A stretch of 6,133 bases of DNA from an uncultured Bacteroides sp. (GTDB lineage Bacteria; Bacteroidota; Bacteroidia; Bacteroidales; Bacteroidaceae). The stretch is taken from the NCBI GenBank assembly GCA_934716785.1, contig CAKUYM010000264.1:1-6133 (forward strand). The letters run 5' to 3'. The translations under genes and the position numbers were made by a program. Position 1 is the stretch's first letter. The number at the start of each line of letters is the position of its first letter. Under the pieces are notes generated by a model. It was not told the origin of the DNA, searched no databases, and saw only the letters and a list, made by a program, of their open reading frames with translations. This document shows, in pieces, positions 1-5,799 of the stretch.

Positions 1-1042
1 CTCCTATATGATGTCCGGTCAAGGGCTTCTCTCCGGCTTTCTTTCCGAGCCAGCGGCGAATTTCCACATCACCACCGTATGTGCGCCAGTAATCATGAAG
101 GCGGTCGCTTTTCCACCATGCATACATCCAGTTGCCTGCCACCGACCAGTTTCTGCCTAAATAAAACTCTACACCGATGTTGGGCACCAGCAGTGCATCA
201 TAAAGCATATTGCTCTTTATGTCCATGTAAAAAGGTCGGGCAGACTCTTTCTCTCCGGGGGAGCTTGTCTCTTCGGAAGTCTTCTCCTTTTTCGAAGGTA
301 TTGTGTTCAAACGCGTTATGCGCGGAACACGAAGCGGTGGAAATTCAGGTTTGTAAATGCGAAACTTATCCATTGGCGGGAGCGGTTTGTGCGTGTCCTT
401 ATAATACACATGCAATACAGAACTCCGTAATCTTGGGAAAAGATTGCGGTACATATAATTATATGAAGCACCGGCACGCAATCTTCTCAATGCCTGCATT
501 TCATTCTCTCCGCTGCCACCTCCGTCTACCTCCGCGATGATGCTGCGCAACGTTTCCAATGTCTCTTCACGATAAGGAATATTCACATCCTTTTCTGCCA
601 GATGATACAGCCCTTTCCAATCTCTGCCGAGAAATACCGATGTTCTCAATGTGTCGGGTAGGGAATAGTAATGGTGGCAGATATAATCAAACAGTCTTTG
701 TGCCCGTTGCTCGGACAACCAACGGTTTAGCCGGATACTTCCCTCGGGAGAAGCTCCGCCGATGACAACAATTTTGCTTATGGCGGTAGAAGATGAGCTA
801 TCCGGACGGTCTGTTGAAAAACGTTGATATATTTGATGTAATCTTTGTCCGTTGCCGTACAGGCAAGTATCAATGCCGGTTTTCCCTTGATGGAAATAAA
901 TGCGGATGGAATCCTCTTTGTTCTGTGCGGAAACAATAACAGAGGACAATAAAGTGAATATAATAGTGACCTTTAATTGAATACTCACTTTAAAATATTT
1001 ATGTAACTTGTACAAAATATATGTATCCAAAAAATGTGTCAT
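1..1042 (-). CDS. DUF3575 domain-containing exported protein with OmpA-like motif (partial, C-terminus off left edge)
   Basis: Reading the minus strand from ATG at 1042 gives 347 uninterrupted codons to the window edge. Residues 1-24 form a long basic start, followed by a hydrophobic stretch (about 25-39, VTIIFTLLSSVIVSA) and AQ at 39-40, which looks like a signal peptide. Residues 91-121 contain IGGASPEGSIRLNRWLSEQR and a following RA..LFDYI, the pattern of OmpA/Pal-like peptidoglycan-associated domains (G.ASPEG..N..LS..RA). A Pro/Lys/Glu/Ser-rich linker follows (about 218-269). From about 271 the FYMDIKSNMLYDALLVPNIG and GVEFYLGRNWS segments, then EIRRWLG at 327-333, match DUF3575, a probable outer-membrane barrel-like domain of Bacteroidetes. 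Family knowledge: such proteins are often encoded at the head of fimbrial/adhesin (Mfa/Fim-type) loci; whether that holds here lies outside the window. GTG at 988 (residue 19) is an alternative start that would give a more standard signal peptide; neither start has a clear ribosome site. Function is otherwise unknown. Confidence 0.85.
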   Translation of the reverse strand, partial: MTHFLDTYILYKLHKYFKVSIQLKVTIIFTLLSSVIVSAQNKEDSIRIYFHQGKTGIDTCLYGNGQRLHQIYQRFSTDRPDSSSSTAISKIVVIGGASPEGSIRLNRWLSEQRAQRLFDYICHHYYSLPDTLRTSVFLGRDWKGLYHLAEKDVNIPYREETLETLRSIIAEVDGGGSGENEMQALRRLRAGASYNYMYRNLFPRLRSSVLHVYYKDTHKPLPPMDKFRIYKPEFPPLRVPRITRLNTIPSKKEKTSEETSSPGEKESARPFYMDIKSNMLYDALLVPNIGVEFYLGRNWSVAGNWMYAWWKSDRLHDYWRTYGGDVEIRRWLGKKAGEKPLTGHHIG

Positions 1043-1067
1043 AATATACACATGGGAAAACTCTTTT

Positions 1068-1088
1068 TACTTACATAAATTGTAAGTA
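1068..1088. repeat. Perfect inverted repeat (8+5+8) in the DUF3575 gene leader
   Basis: TACTTACA (1068-1075) and TGTAAGTA (1081-1088) are exact reverse complements separated by TAAAT. It lies between the predicted minus-strand promoter (1125-1132) and the DUF3575 start (1042). It could be a binding site for a dimeric regulator or a leader hairpin. In the minus-strand direction it is followed by A residues, not T, so it is not a normal intrinsic terminator for that gene. No known regulator motif is recognised. Confidence 0.5.
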
Positions 1089-1124
1089 TCTCTCTTCTTA
1101 AATTGATTCTCTTTTTTCGGGCGG

Positions 1125-1132
1125 CAAATATA
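1125..1132 (-). promoter_or_regulatory. Probable Bacteroidetes-type promoter (-7 box) for the DUF3575 gene
   Basis: On the minus strand the bases read TATATTTG, an exact match to the Bacteroidetes primary-sigma -7 consensus TAnnTTTG. GTTTCG on the minus strand (1150-1155) lies about 18 bases upstream and is a near match to the TTTG -33 box. Transcription would start around 1115-1120, leaving a leader of roughly 75 bases before ATG 1042. Assignment rests on consensus and position only. Confidence 0.55.
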
Positions 1133-1245
1133 AATATATGTTTTTTAAACGAAACTTAATAGTAGTATATTTTTTGCAAAAAAATACCAAAACATTCAGT
1201 CATTAGTATCGTCTTGCTTCCCCAAACAAGCAGTAAATATTCTTT

Positions 1246-1260
1246 TGCAACTTAGTTGCA
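1246..1260. promoter_or_regulatory. Putative Fur-family operator upstream of the metal ATPase operon
   Basis: TGCAACT-T-AGTTGCA is a perfect 15-bp palindrome with 7-base arms and a single central base at 1253. The 7-1-7 layout is the geometry described for Fur, PerR and Zur boxes, and the core also fits TGCAA-N5-TTGCA, which resembles the Nur (nickel-responsive Fur-family) box known in Streptomyces. Its centre is 20 bases before the -7 box at 1273-1280, so a bound dimer would cover the -33 region and block transcription. The second gene of the operon it precedes encodes a Fur-family protein, which makes autoregulation the simplest reading. The palindrome is seen directly; the regulator assignment is inferred. 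Confidence 0.65.
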
Positions 1261-1272
1261 CGAATCATTTAC

Positions 1273-1280
1273 TACCTTTG
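1273..1280 (+). promoter_or_regulatory. Probable Bacteroidetes-type promoter (-7 box) of the ATPase-fur operon
   Basis: TACCTTTG exactly matches TAnnTTTG and is followed by GC. No clean TTTG sits at the ideal -33 spacing: TTTG at 1244-1247 is 25 bases away and TTG at 1256-1258 is 14 bases away, and the operator palindrome occupies that region. Transcription starting around 1285-1288 would give a leader of only about 15 bases, including the purine-rich AGAAGAAAGA (1291-1300) just before ATG 1302, the likely ribosome-binding region. Confidence 0.65.
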
Positions 1281-1301
1281 CAGCAACAAAAGAAGAAAGA
1301 T

Positions 1302-3248
1302 ATGGGACAATGTAGTTGTTGTGAACACGGATGTGCATCTGAAAAGAAAGTAGAGGTAAAGGAATCTGTACTTCAAGAATACTGGAAAGCCGGGCTTTCA
1401 TTCATACTGCTGATGGGCGGTATTGTAATGAATGCTTTGGATTTCTCTTTTTTTCATAAAGAGTATGTCGCTTTGGTCTGGTATGTGGCGGCCTATCTTC
1501 CGGTCGGGCTTCCTGTAATGAAAGAAGCGTGGGAGGGCATGAAGCAGAAAGACTATTTCAGCGAGTTCACGTTGATGATTGTGGCTACCATCGGAGCTTT
1601 CTATATCGGTGAATATCCGGAGGGAGTGGCTGTAATGCTGTTCTATACCATCGGCGAACTGTTTCAGGATAAGGCAGTGGACAGAGCGAAACGTAATATC
1701 GGTGCTTTGCTGGACGTGAGGCCGGAGAGGACGTTGGTACTTAGGAATGACGCTTTGGTTGTAGAAAGCCCGAAAAACATAAAGGTTGGTGAGGTGATAG
1801 AGATAAAGTCGGGCGGGAGAGTGCCTTTGGACGGAGTGATGCTCAATGATGTAGCCGCTTTTAACACCGCGGCGCTGACAGGCGAGAGTGTTCCTCGTAA
1901 TATTCGTGAAGGTGGAGAAGTGCTTGCCGGAATGATTGTGACGGATAAGGTAGTCCGAATCAAGGTGACAAGACCGTTCGACAAGAGTGCGCTTGCCCGA
2001 ATCTTGGAACTTGTGCAGAACGCTTCGGAACGGAAAGCTCCGGCGGAGTTGTTTATCCGTAAGTTTGCGCGTATCTATACACCTATTGTCATAGGGTTGG
2101 CAGTATTGATTGTGCTGCTCCCGTTTGTTTATTCATTCGTCAATGCCCAGTTTGCCTTCGTGTTCAATGACTGGCTGTACAGGGCTTTGGTCTTTCTGGT
2201 TATTTCGTGTCCGTGTGCTTTGGTGGTAAGCATCCCGTTGGGATATTTTGGCGGTATCGGTGCTGCTTCCCGGTTGGGAATCTTGTTCAAAGGAGGCAAT
2301 TACTTGGATGCGATTACAAAAATCAATACGGTAGTGTTCGATAAAACGGGCACGCTGACCAAAGGAACTTTTGAAGTACAAGAGTGCAAAGCCGCTTCCG
2401 GCATTACGGAAAAGAAGTTGGTCGAAACGGTGGCTTCAGTGGAGAGTGACAGTACCCATCCGATAGCCAAGGCTGTGGTGAATTATGCGAAGTCGCAGAA
2501 CGTAGAGTTGCTACCTGTCACCGATACGGAAGAGCTTGCCGGATTCGGTCTGCGGGCAGTGATTGACGGAACTCCGGTGCTGGTGGGCAACTGCCGGCTG
2601 CTGTCCAAATTTAATATCGGATATCCGGCAGAACTGTTGCAGATTACCGATACGATTGTGGTATGCGCCATTGGCACTGACTATGCCGGGTATCTGTTGC
2701 TGGCGGATACGCTGAAGGATGATGCAAGGAAAGCTGTTGACGATTTGAAAATGTTGCATATCAAAAACATTCAGATATTATCCGGCGATAAACAAAGTAT
2801 TGTTACTAACTTTGCAGAGAAACTCGGCATCACAAGTGCATACGGAGACCTGCTGCCGGAAGGGAAAGTGCGGCATTTGGAAGAGTTGCGGCAGGACGAG
2901 ACGAACCGGATAGCGTTCGTCGGTGACGGAATGAATGATGCGCCGGTGCTCGCATTAAGCCATGTGGGCATTGCCATGGGAGGACTGGGCAGTGATGCTG
3001 CGATAGAGACTGCCGATGTCGTGATACAGACCGACCAACCTTCCAAGGTGGCGGAAGCTATCAAGGTAGGAAAGGTGACCCGCCGGATTATCTGGCAGAA
3101 CGTCTCGCTGGCATTCGGAGTGAAGTTGCTCGTACTGATATTGGGAGCCGGCGGAATAGCCACTCTTTGGGAGGCAGTCTTTGCGGATGTGGGTGTTGCG
3201 TTGCTTGCCATTATGAATGCGGTAAGAATACAGAAGATTATAAAATAG
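1302..3248 (+). CDS. Heavy-metal-translocating P-type ATPase, P1B-2 class (Zn/Cd/Pb export)
   Basis: Predicted inner-membrane pump of 648 residues that uses ATP to move a soft divalent metal, most likely Zn2+ or Cd2+, out of the cytoplasm. Expected family motifs are all present in order: actuator-domain TGES (193-196), membrane CPC metal site (303-305), phosphorylated D347 in DKTGT, nucleotide-binding HP (386-387), and hinge GDGMND (541-546). Membrane helices fall at about 32-49, 54-72, 87-101, 104-118, 259-281, 293-318, 599-618 and 622-645. K608 in helix 7 and D629-V-G631 in helix 8 are the P1B-2 signature of the ZntA/CadA group. There is no N-terminal HMA domain; instead the protein opens with MGQCSCCEHGC (Cys 4, 6, 7, 11), a short possible metal-binding tail. 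ATG 1302 is chosen because it follows a purine-rich AGAAGAAAGA and lies downstream of the promoter; an in-frame TTG at 1245 would start inside the operator. It is followed after 6 bp by a Fur-family regulator. ZntA-like function is likely, but the exact metal is not proven. Confidence 0.93.
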   Translation: MGQCSCCEHGCASEKKVEVKESVLQEYWKAGLSFILLMGGIVMNALDFSFFHKEYVALVWYVAAYLPVGLPVMKEAWEGMKQKDYFSEFTLMIVATIGAFYIGEYPEGVAVMLFYTIGELFQDKAVDRAKRNIGALLDVRPERTLVLRNDALVVESPKNIKVGEVIEIKSGGRVPLDGVMLNDVAAFNTAALTGESVPRNIREGGEVLAGMIVTDKVVRIKVTRPFDKSALARILELVQNASERKAPAELFIRKFARIYTPIVIGLAVLIVLLPFVYSFVNAQFAFVFNDWLYRALVFLVISCPCALVVSIPLGYFGGIGAASRLGILFKGGNYLDAITKINTVVFDKTGTLTKGTFEVQECKAASGITEKKLVETVASVESDSTHPIAKAVVNYAKSQNVELLPVTDTEELAGFGLRAVIDGTPVLVGNCRLLSKFNIGYPAELLQITDTIVVCAIGTDYAGYLLLADTLKDDARKAVDDLKMLHIKNIQILSGDKQSIVTNFAEKLGITSAYGDLLPEGKVRHLEELRQDETNRIAFVGDGMNDAPVLALSHVGIAMGGLGSDAAIETADVVIQTDQPSKVAEAIKVGKVTRRIIWQNVSLAFGVKLLVLILGAGGIATLWEAVFADVGVALLAIMNAVRIQKIIK

Positions 3249-3254
3249 GAGATT

Positions 3255-3677
3255 ATGGAAGAGAATATCTACTTGGATAAGTTGGCACGGAGAGATATCA
3301 AGCCGACTGCGATAAGGCTTCTCATACTGAAGAATATGATGGAGGTGGGGCGTACGGTGTCATTGCTCGATTTGGAAACTCTGCTGGACACGGTCGACAA
3401 ATCGACCATATCACGCACTATATCCCTCTTTTTGTCCCATCATCTCATACATAGCATAGATGATGGAAGCGGCTCGCTGAAATATGCCGTTTGCGACAAT
3501 TCCTGCAATTGCGTGGTGCAGGACCTACATTCACATTTCTATTGCGAGAAATGCCACCGAACATTCTGTTTGGAAGGTACGCATATCCCTGTCATCGACT
3601 TGCCGAAAGGATTTACACTGCATAGCATAAACTATGTGCTGAAAGGTATCTGTCAGGAATGCTCTTCCAAAAAGTAA
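3255..3677 (+). CDS. Fur-family metal-responsive transcriptional regulator
   Basis: A cytoplasmic dimeric repressor-type protein of 140 residues, normal for the family. The N-terminal winged helix (about 1-80) carries IKPTAIRLLIL (15-25) and the recognition-helix region DKSTISRTISLFLSHHLIHS (48-67), equivalent to the usual D.STVYRtL..f...gli. The dimerisation/metal domain begins with LHSHFYCEKC (H92, H94, C97, C100), and C133-x-x-C136 near the end completes the usual Cys4 structural zinc site. An extra cluster C80, C84, C86 (CDNSCNC) sits just before the metal domain. The gene lies 6 bp after the ATPase; AGGAG (3247-3251) overlaps the ATPase stop codon and may serve as a close-spaced ribosome site, which implies co-transcription and coupling. 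It probably binds the palindrome at 1246-1260. Zur-, Nur- or PerR-like specificity cannot be settled from sequence; no subclass symbol is given. Confidence 0.92.
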   Translation: MEENIYLDKLARRDIKPTAIRLLILKNMMEVGRTVSLLDLETLLDTVDKSTISRTISLFLSHHLIHSIDDGSGSLKYAVCDNSCNCVVQDLHSHFYCEKCHRTFCLEGTHIPVIDLPKGFTLHSINYVLKGICQECSSKK

Positions 3678-3704
3678 CTTGATGTCTTTATCTATCAATG
3701 GAAT

Positions 3705-3747
3705 AAGCCGGAACTCGACGATATTCAAATTATCGGGGTTCCGGCTT
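3705..3747. terminator. Hairpin between convergent genes, probable bidirectional terminator
   Basis: AAGCCGGAAC (3705-3714) pairs perfectly with GTTCCGGCTT (3738-3747). Within the loop, CGATA (3719-3723) pairs with TATCG (3731-3735), which makes an extended stem with a 7-base apical loop. On the plus strand the stem is followed by a T-rich stretch (CTTGTTTATA, 3748 on), though not an uninterrupted U-run. It lies 28 bases after the fur-family stop and about 31 bases beyond the susD stop on the opposite strand, so it could stop both transcripts; the plus-strand direction is the better supported. The second GTTCCGGC at 3764-3771 offers an alternative pairing partner. Confidence 0.7.
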
Positions 3748-3777
3748 CTTGTTTATATCATATGTTCCGGCAGTTGT

Positions 3778-5775
3778 TTATTCTGCGGTTTCTGTTGTCG
3801 GCCAACCAGGGTTCTGATTCAGGGCAGGATTCATGGTAATCTGTTTCAGAGGTACACAATAGAGATAATATTTGTCCAGCCATCCCAGTCCTTGCGTGAT
3901 AGGAGACGGATTTACATAGATATATCCTTCCGTCATAGTATCGTCCTTCAGTGTCGTACTTTCATTTAAGATGCCATTGGTATTTACTGCATAAGGCGGT
4001 TCTCCTTTAACCCACCACATCCCTTTCTCTTGGCGGTTGACGAAATAAGGCGCTTTTGCCCAGCGGCGTACATCATAGAATCCGAAGCCTTCGCCCATTA
4101 GTTCGATAATACGTTCGCGGCGCACTTCCCAAAGTAGAGGATCTACTTCATAATCTTCCATACTACCTGTCCACCAAGCATTATGTCCTTTATCGCGATT
4201 GGGGTCAAAATTGGCGTCGATATTGGCAACAATCATACGCTCTATTCCGGCACGGTCGCGCAGGCGGTTGATAGAAAGGTTGGCAGCATCCTGATCCAAC
4301 AAGTTCAGTTCGCAGGCTGCTTCCGCATAGTTCAGAATCGCCTCTTCCACCTTGAATATCGGCTTGTCGGCTTCGCCGGTAGAGGCATTGTTGTCACAGG
4401 TTTCCCAGCAGTTGTAATTTTTCCATAGATAGTAGCCGGAGGAAGTACTGCAAGGACCTTGCACACCTTTTAAGTTGGGGGCTTTCCATACGATGGTATT
4501 GCCTTGCCAGTTCTGTATAGGCAAGCGTTTCATAGCACCGGCTTCGCCGGGATTTGAAGTTGTTCCGTTAACTCCCATGATGTCAATGTATTCGCGATAT
4601 TTCGGTTCACTGCTGTTGTATCCCCATTTACAATCCGGATAGTTGGCAGGTTTGTCTGTTCCGTTCTGTATGACTACATAAGGAGGAACGACTGTATGAT
4701 ACAGACGAGGGTCACGATTGCGGAATACATCATAAATGTCGTGAGAGTCGCCTTCATATTTCGTATTTGCTGCATTATGTATCGGAAGTCCATTATTGGA
4801 AAGATACAAATCGACCATGTCCTGTGTTAATTGCAGATGCATCTGGTCGTTCTTTTCGCGGAAGTTGAAAGAATGCGTCAGATAGCCGGCGATGAACTCT
4901 TTATAGAGAATGACTCCGGGAACGCCGCTTAAATCTTGTGTTGTCCACATCTCGCCATACCCGGCAGCCGGTTGTCCGTCTTTTCCTGTATATAAAGTAG
5001 GATACGCGTTCATCAATTCAAGAGATACACGCATGCATTCGCTTAGATATTTGTCATAATCACCCAGCTTGTGGTATTTGCGCCAAGTCCCTTCACGCAG
5101 GGTGAAACGGCTCAGTGCCATTTGTATGCAGGCTTTATCGACAGTGTTGTTGCCGTCATTGTAGGCTCCGATATTCTCTTCCGCCCATTTCAAGCGTTCA
5201 ATGACCTTGTCCGCCACTTCTTTTCGGGGGATACGTGGACCATAGGTCTCTCCGGAAGTTTCGTCGATTACGGTCTCTATCCATGGCACGTCTCCGAAAC
5301 GACTTATCAGTTCCATATACCAGAACGAGTGGAAGAAATAGCCGACTGCTTTCCAATGGTTTATTTCGTTTTCGGTCAGTTCCGTGTCTCCTTCTTTCAA
5401 GCCGTTCAGCATTACGTTGACTCGATAAATCTGTTCAAAGTTCCAACCGTTTCCGTCTGAAGATGTGGTAATCTCCTGAAAGGCATAATCGTTGTAATTG
5501 CTATTCTTGTTTGACAGATACCCGGCATTCCAGTCTCCTCTATAAATGGTGCCCATGCCGTAACTGTCATTGCTTCCCGCTCCTACGCTGGTAGCTATGG
5601 TAGTGCTGGACAGCATCTGATAGGAAGGCCACATGTATGCTTTGATCGAATTGTAGGACTTGAAGGCAGTAGCCTCACTGGTGGTGGTTGTAGGGGCCTT
5701 GTCCAAGAAACTGTCATTGCAGCTCGTTGTCCCTATGAGTAATGCCAATGTCGGCAGAATATATATTTTTTTCAT
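3778..5775 (-). CDS. SusD/RagB-family nutrient-binding outer-membrane lipoprotein
   Basis: A surface lipoprotein of 665 residues that would cap a SusC-type TonB-dependent transporter and help capture an oligosaccharide or other nutrient. MKKIYILPTLALLIGTTSC is a lipoprotein signal peptide with the lipidated Cys at 19; the residues just before it (TTS) are not a textbook lipobox. SusD hallmarks follow: RFGDVPW (159-165), RLRDRAGI (504-511), ERIIELMGEGFGFYDVRRW (554-572), and the C-terminal LNQNPGW (652-658). It is somewhat longer than many family members (about 500-600). Start: ATG at 5775 gives the direct signal peptide and follows AAAAAGAAACC; an in-frame ATG at 5799 adds eight residues before the signal and is less likely. 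It lies 24 bp after the susC stop, so the two are an operon, and no further minus-strand gene follows, so this appears to be the operon's last gene. The substrate is not predictable from the sequence. Confidence 0.96.
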   Translation of the reverse strand: MKKIYILPTLALLIGTTSCNDSFLDKAPTTTTSEATAFKSYNSIKAYMWPSYQMLSSTTIATSVGAGSNDSYGMGTIYRGDWNAGYLSNKNSNYNDYAFQEITTSSDGNGWNFEQIYRVNVMLNGLKEGDTELTENEINHWKAVGYFFHSFWYMELISRFGDVPWIETVIDETSGETYGPRIPRKEVADKVIERLKWAEENIGAYNDGNNTVDKACIQMALSRFTLREGTWRKYHKLGDYDKYLSECMRVSLELMNAYPTLYTGKDGQPAAGYGEMWTTQDLSGVPGVILYKEFIAGYLTHSFNFREKNDQMHLQLTQDMVDLYLSNNGLPIHNAANTKYEGDSHDIYDVFRNRDPRLYHTVVPPYVVIQNGTDKPANYPDCKWGYNSSEPKYREYIDIMGVNGTTSNPGEAGAMKRLPIQNWQGNTIVWKAPNLKGVQGPCSTSSGYYLWKNYNCWETCDNNASTGEADKPIFKVEEAILNYAEAACELNLLDQDAANLSINRLRDRAGIERMIVANIDANFDPNRDKGHNAWWTGSMEDYEVDPLLWEVRRERIIELMGEGFGFYDVRRWAKAPYFVNRQEKGMWWVKGEPPYAVNTNGILNESTTLKDDTMTEGYIYVNPSPITQGLGWLDKYYLYCVPLKQITMNPALNQNPGWPTTETAE

Positions 5776-5799
5776 ATGGTTTCTTTTTATTATTAACAT

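Noticed and set aside
79..765. Plus-strand open frames of 153 and 68 codons at the left end
   Set aside because: They lie opposite the continuous minus-strand DUF3575 frame, have no recognisable domains and no promoter or ribosome site; they are shadows of the real gene.
1215..1232. Small inverted repeat TGCTT/AAGCA with an 8-base loop upstream of the operon promoter
   Set aside because: The arms are only 5 bp, such a match is expected by chance in AT-rich intergenic DNA, and it has no clear relation to the promoter.
1043..1245. Search of the divergent spacer for a tRNA, small RNA gene, riboswitch or mobile-element end
   Set aside because: Apart from the minus-strand promoter and the 8+5+8 palindrome, I see only AT-rich sequence with T and A runs and no recognisable RNA fold, direct repeats or insertion-sequence termini.
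1245..1301. Upstream in-frame TTG at 1245 that would lengthen the ATPase by 19 residues
   Set aside because: This stretch contains the operator palindrome and the -7 box, so it would lie upstream of the predicted transcription start; ATG 1302 has a purine-rich site just before it and gives the Cys-rich N-terminus.
2771..3211. Minus-strand open frame of 146 codons inside the ATPase
   Set aside because: It is antisense to the conserved hinge and C-terminal helices of the ATPase, with low-complexity Ser/Ala/Thr/Pro composition typical of shadow frames.
5776..5799. Upstream ATG at 5799 as the susD start
   Set aside because: It would abut the susC stop directly and place eight extra residues before a complete lipoprotein signal peptide starting MKKIY; ATG 5775 is preferred.
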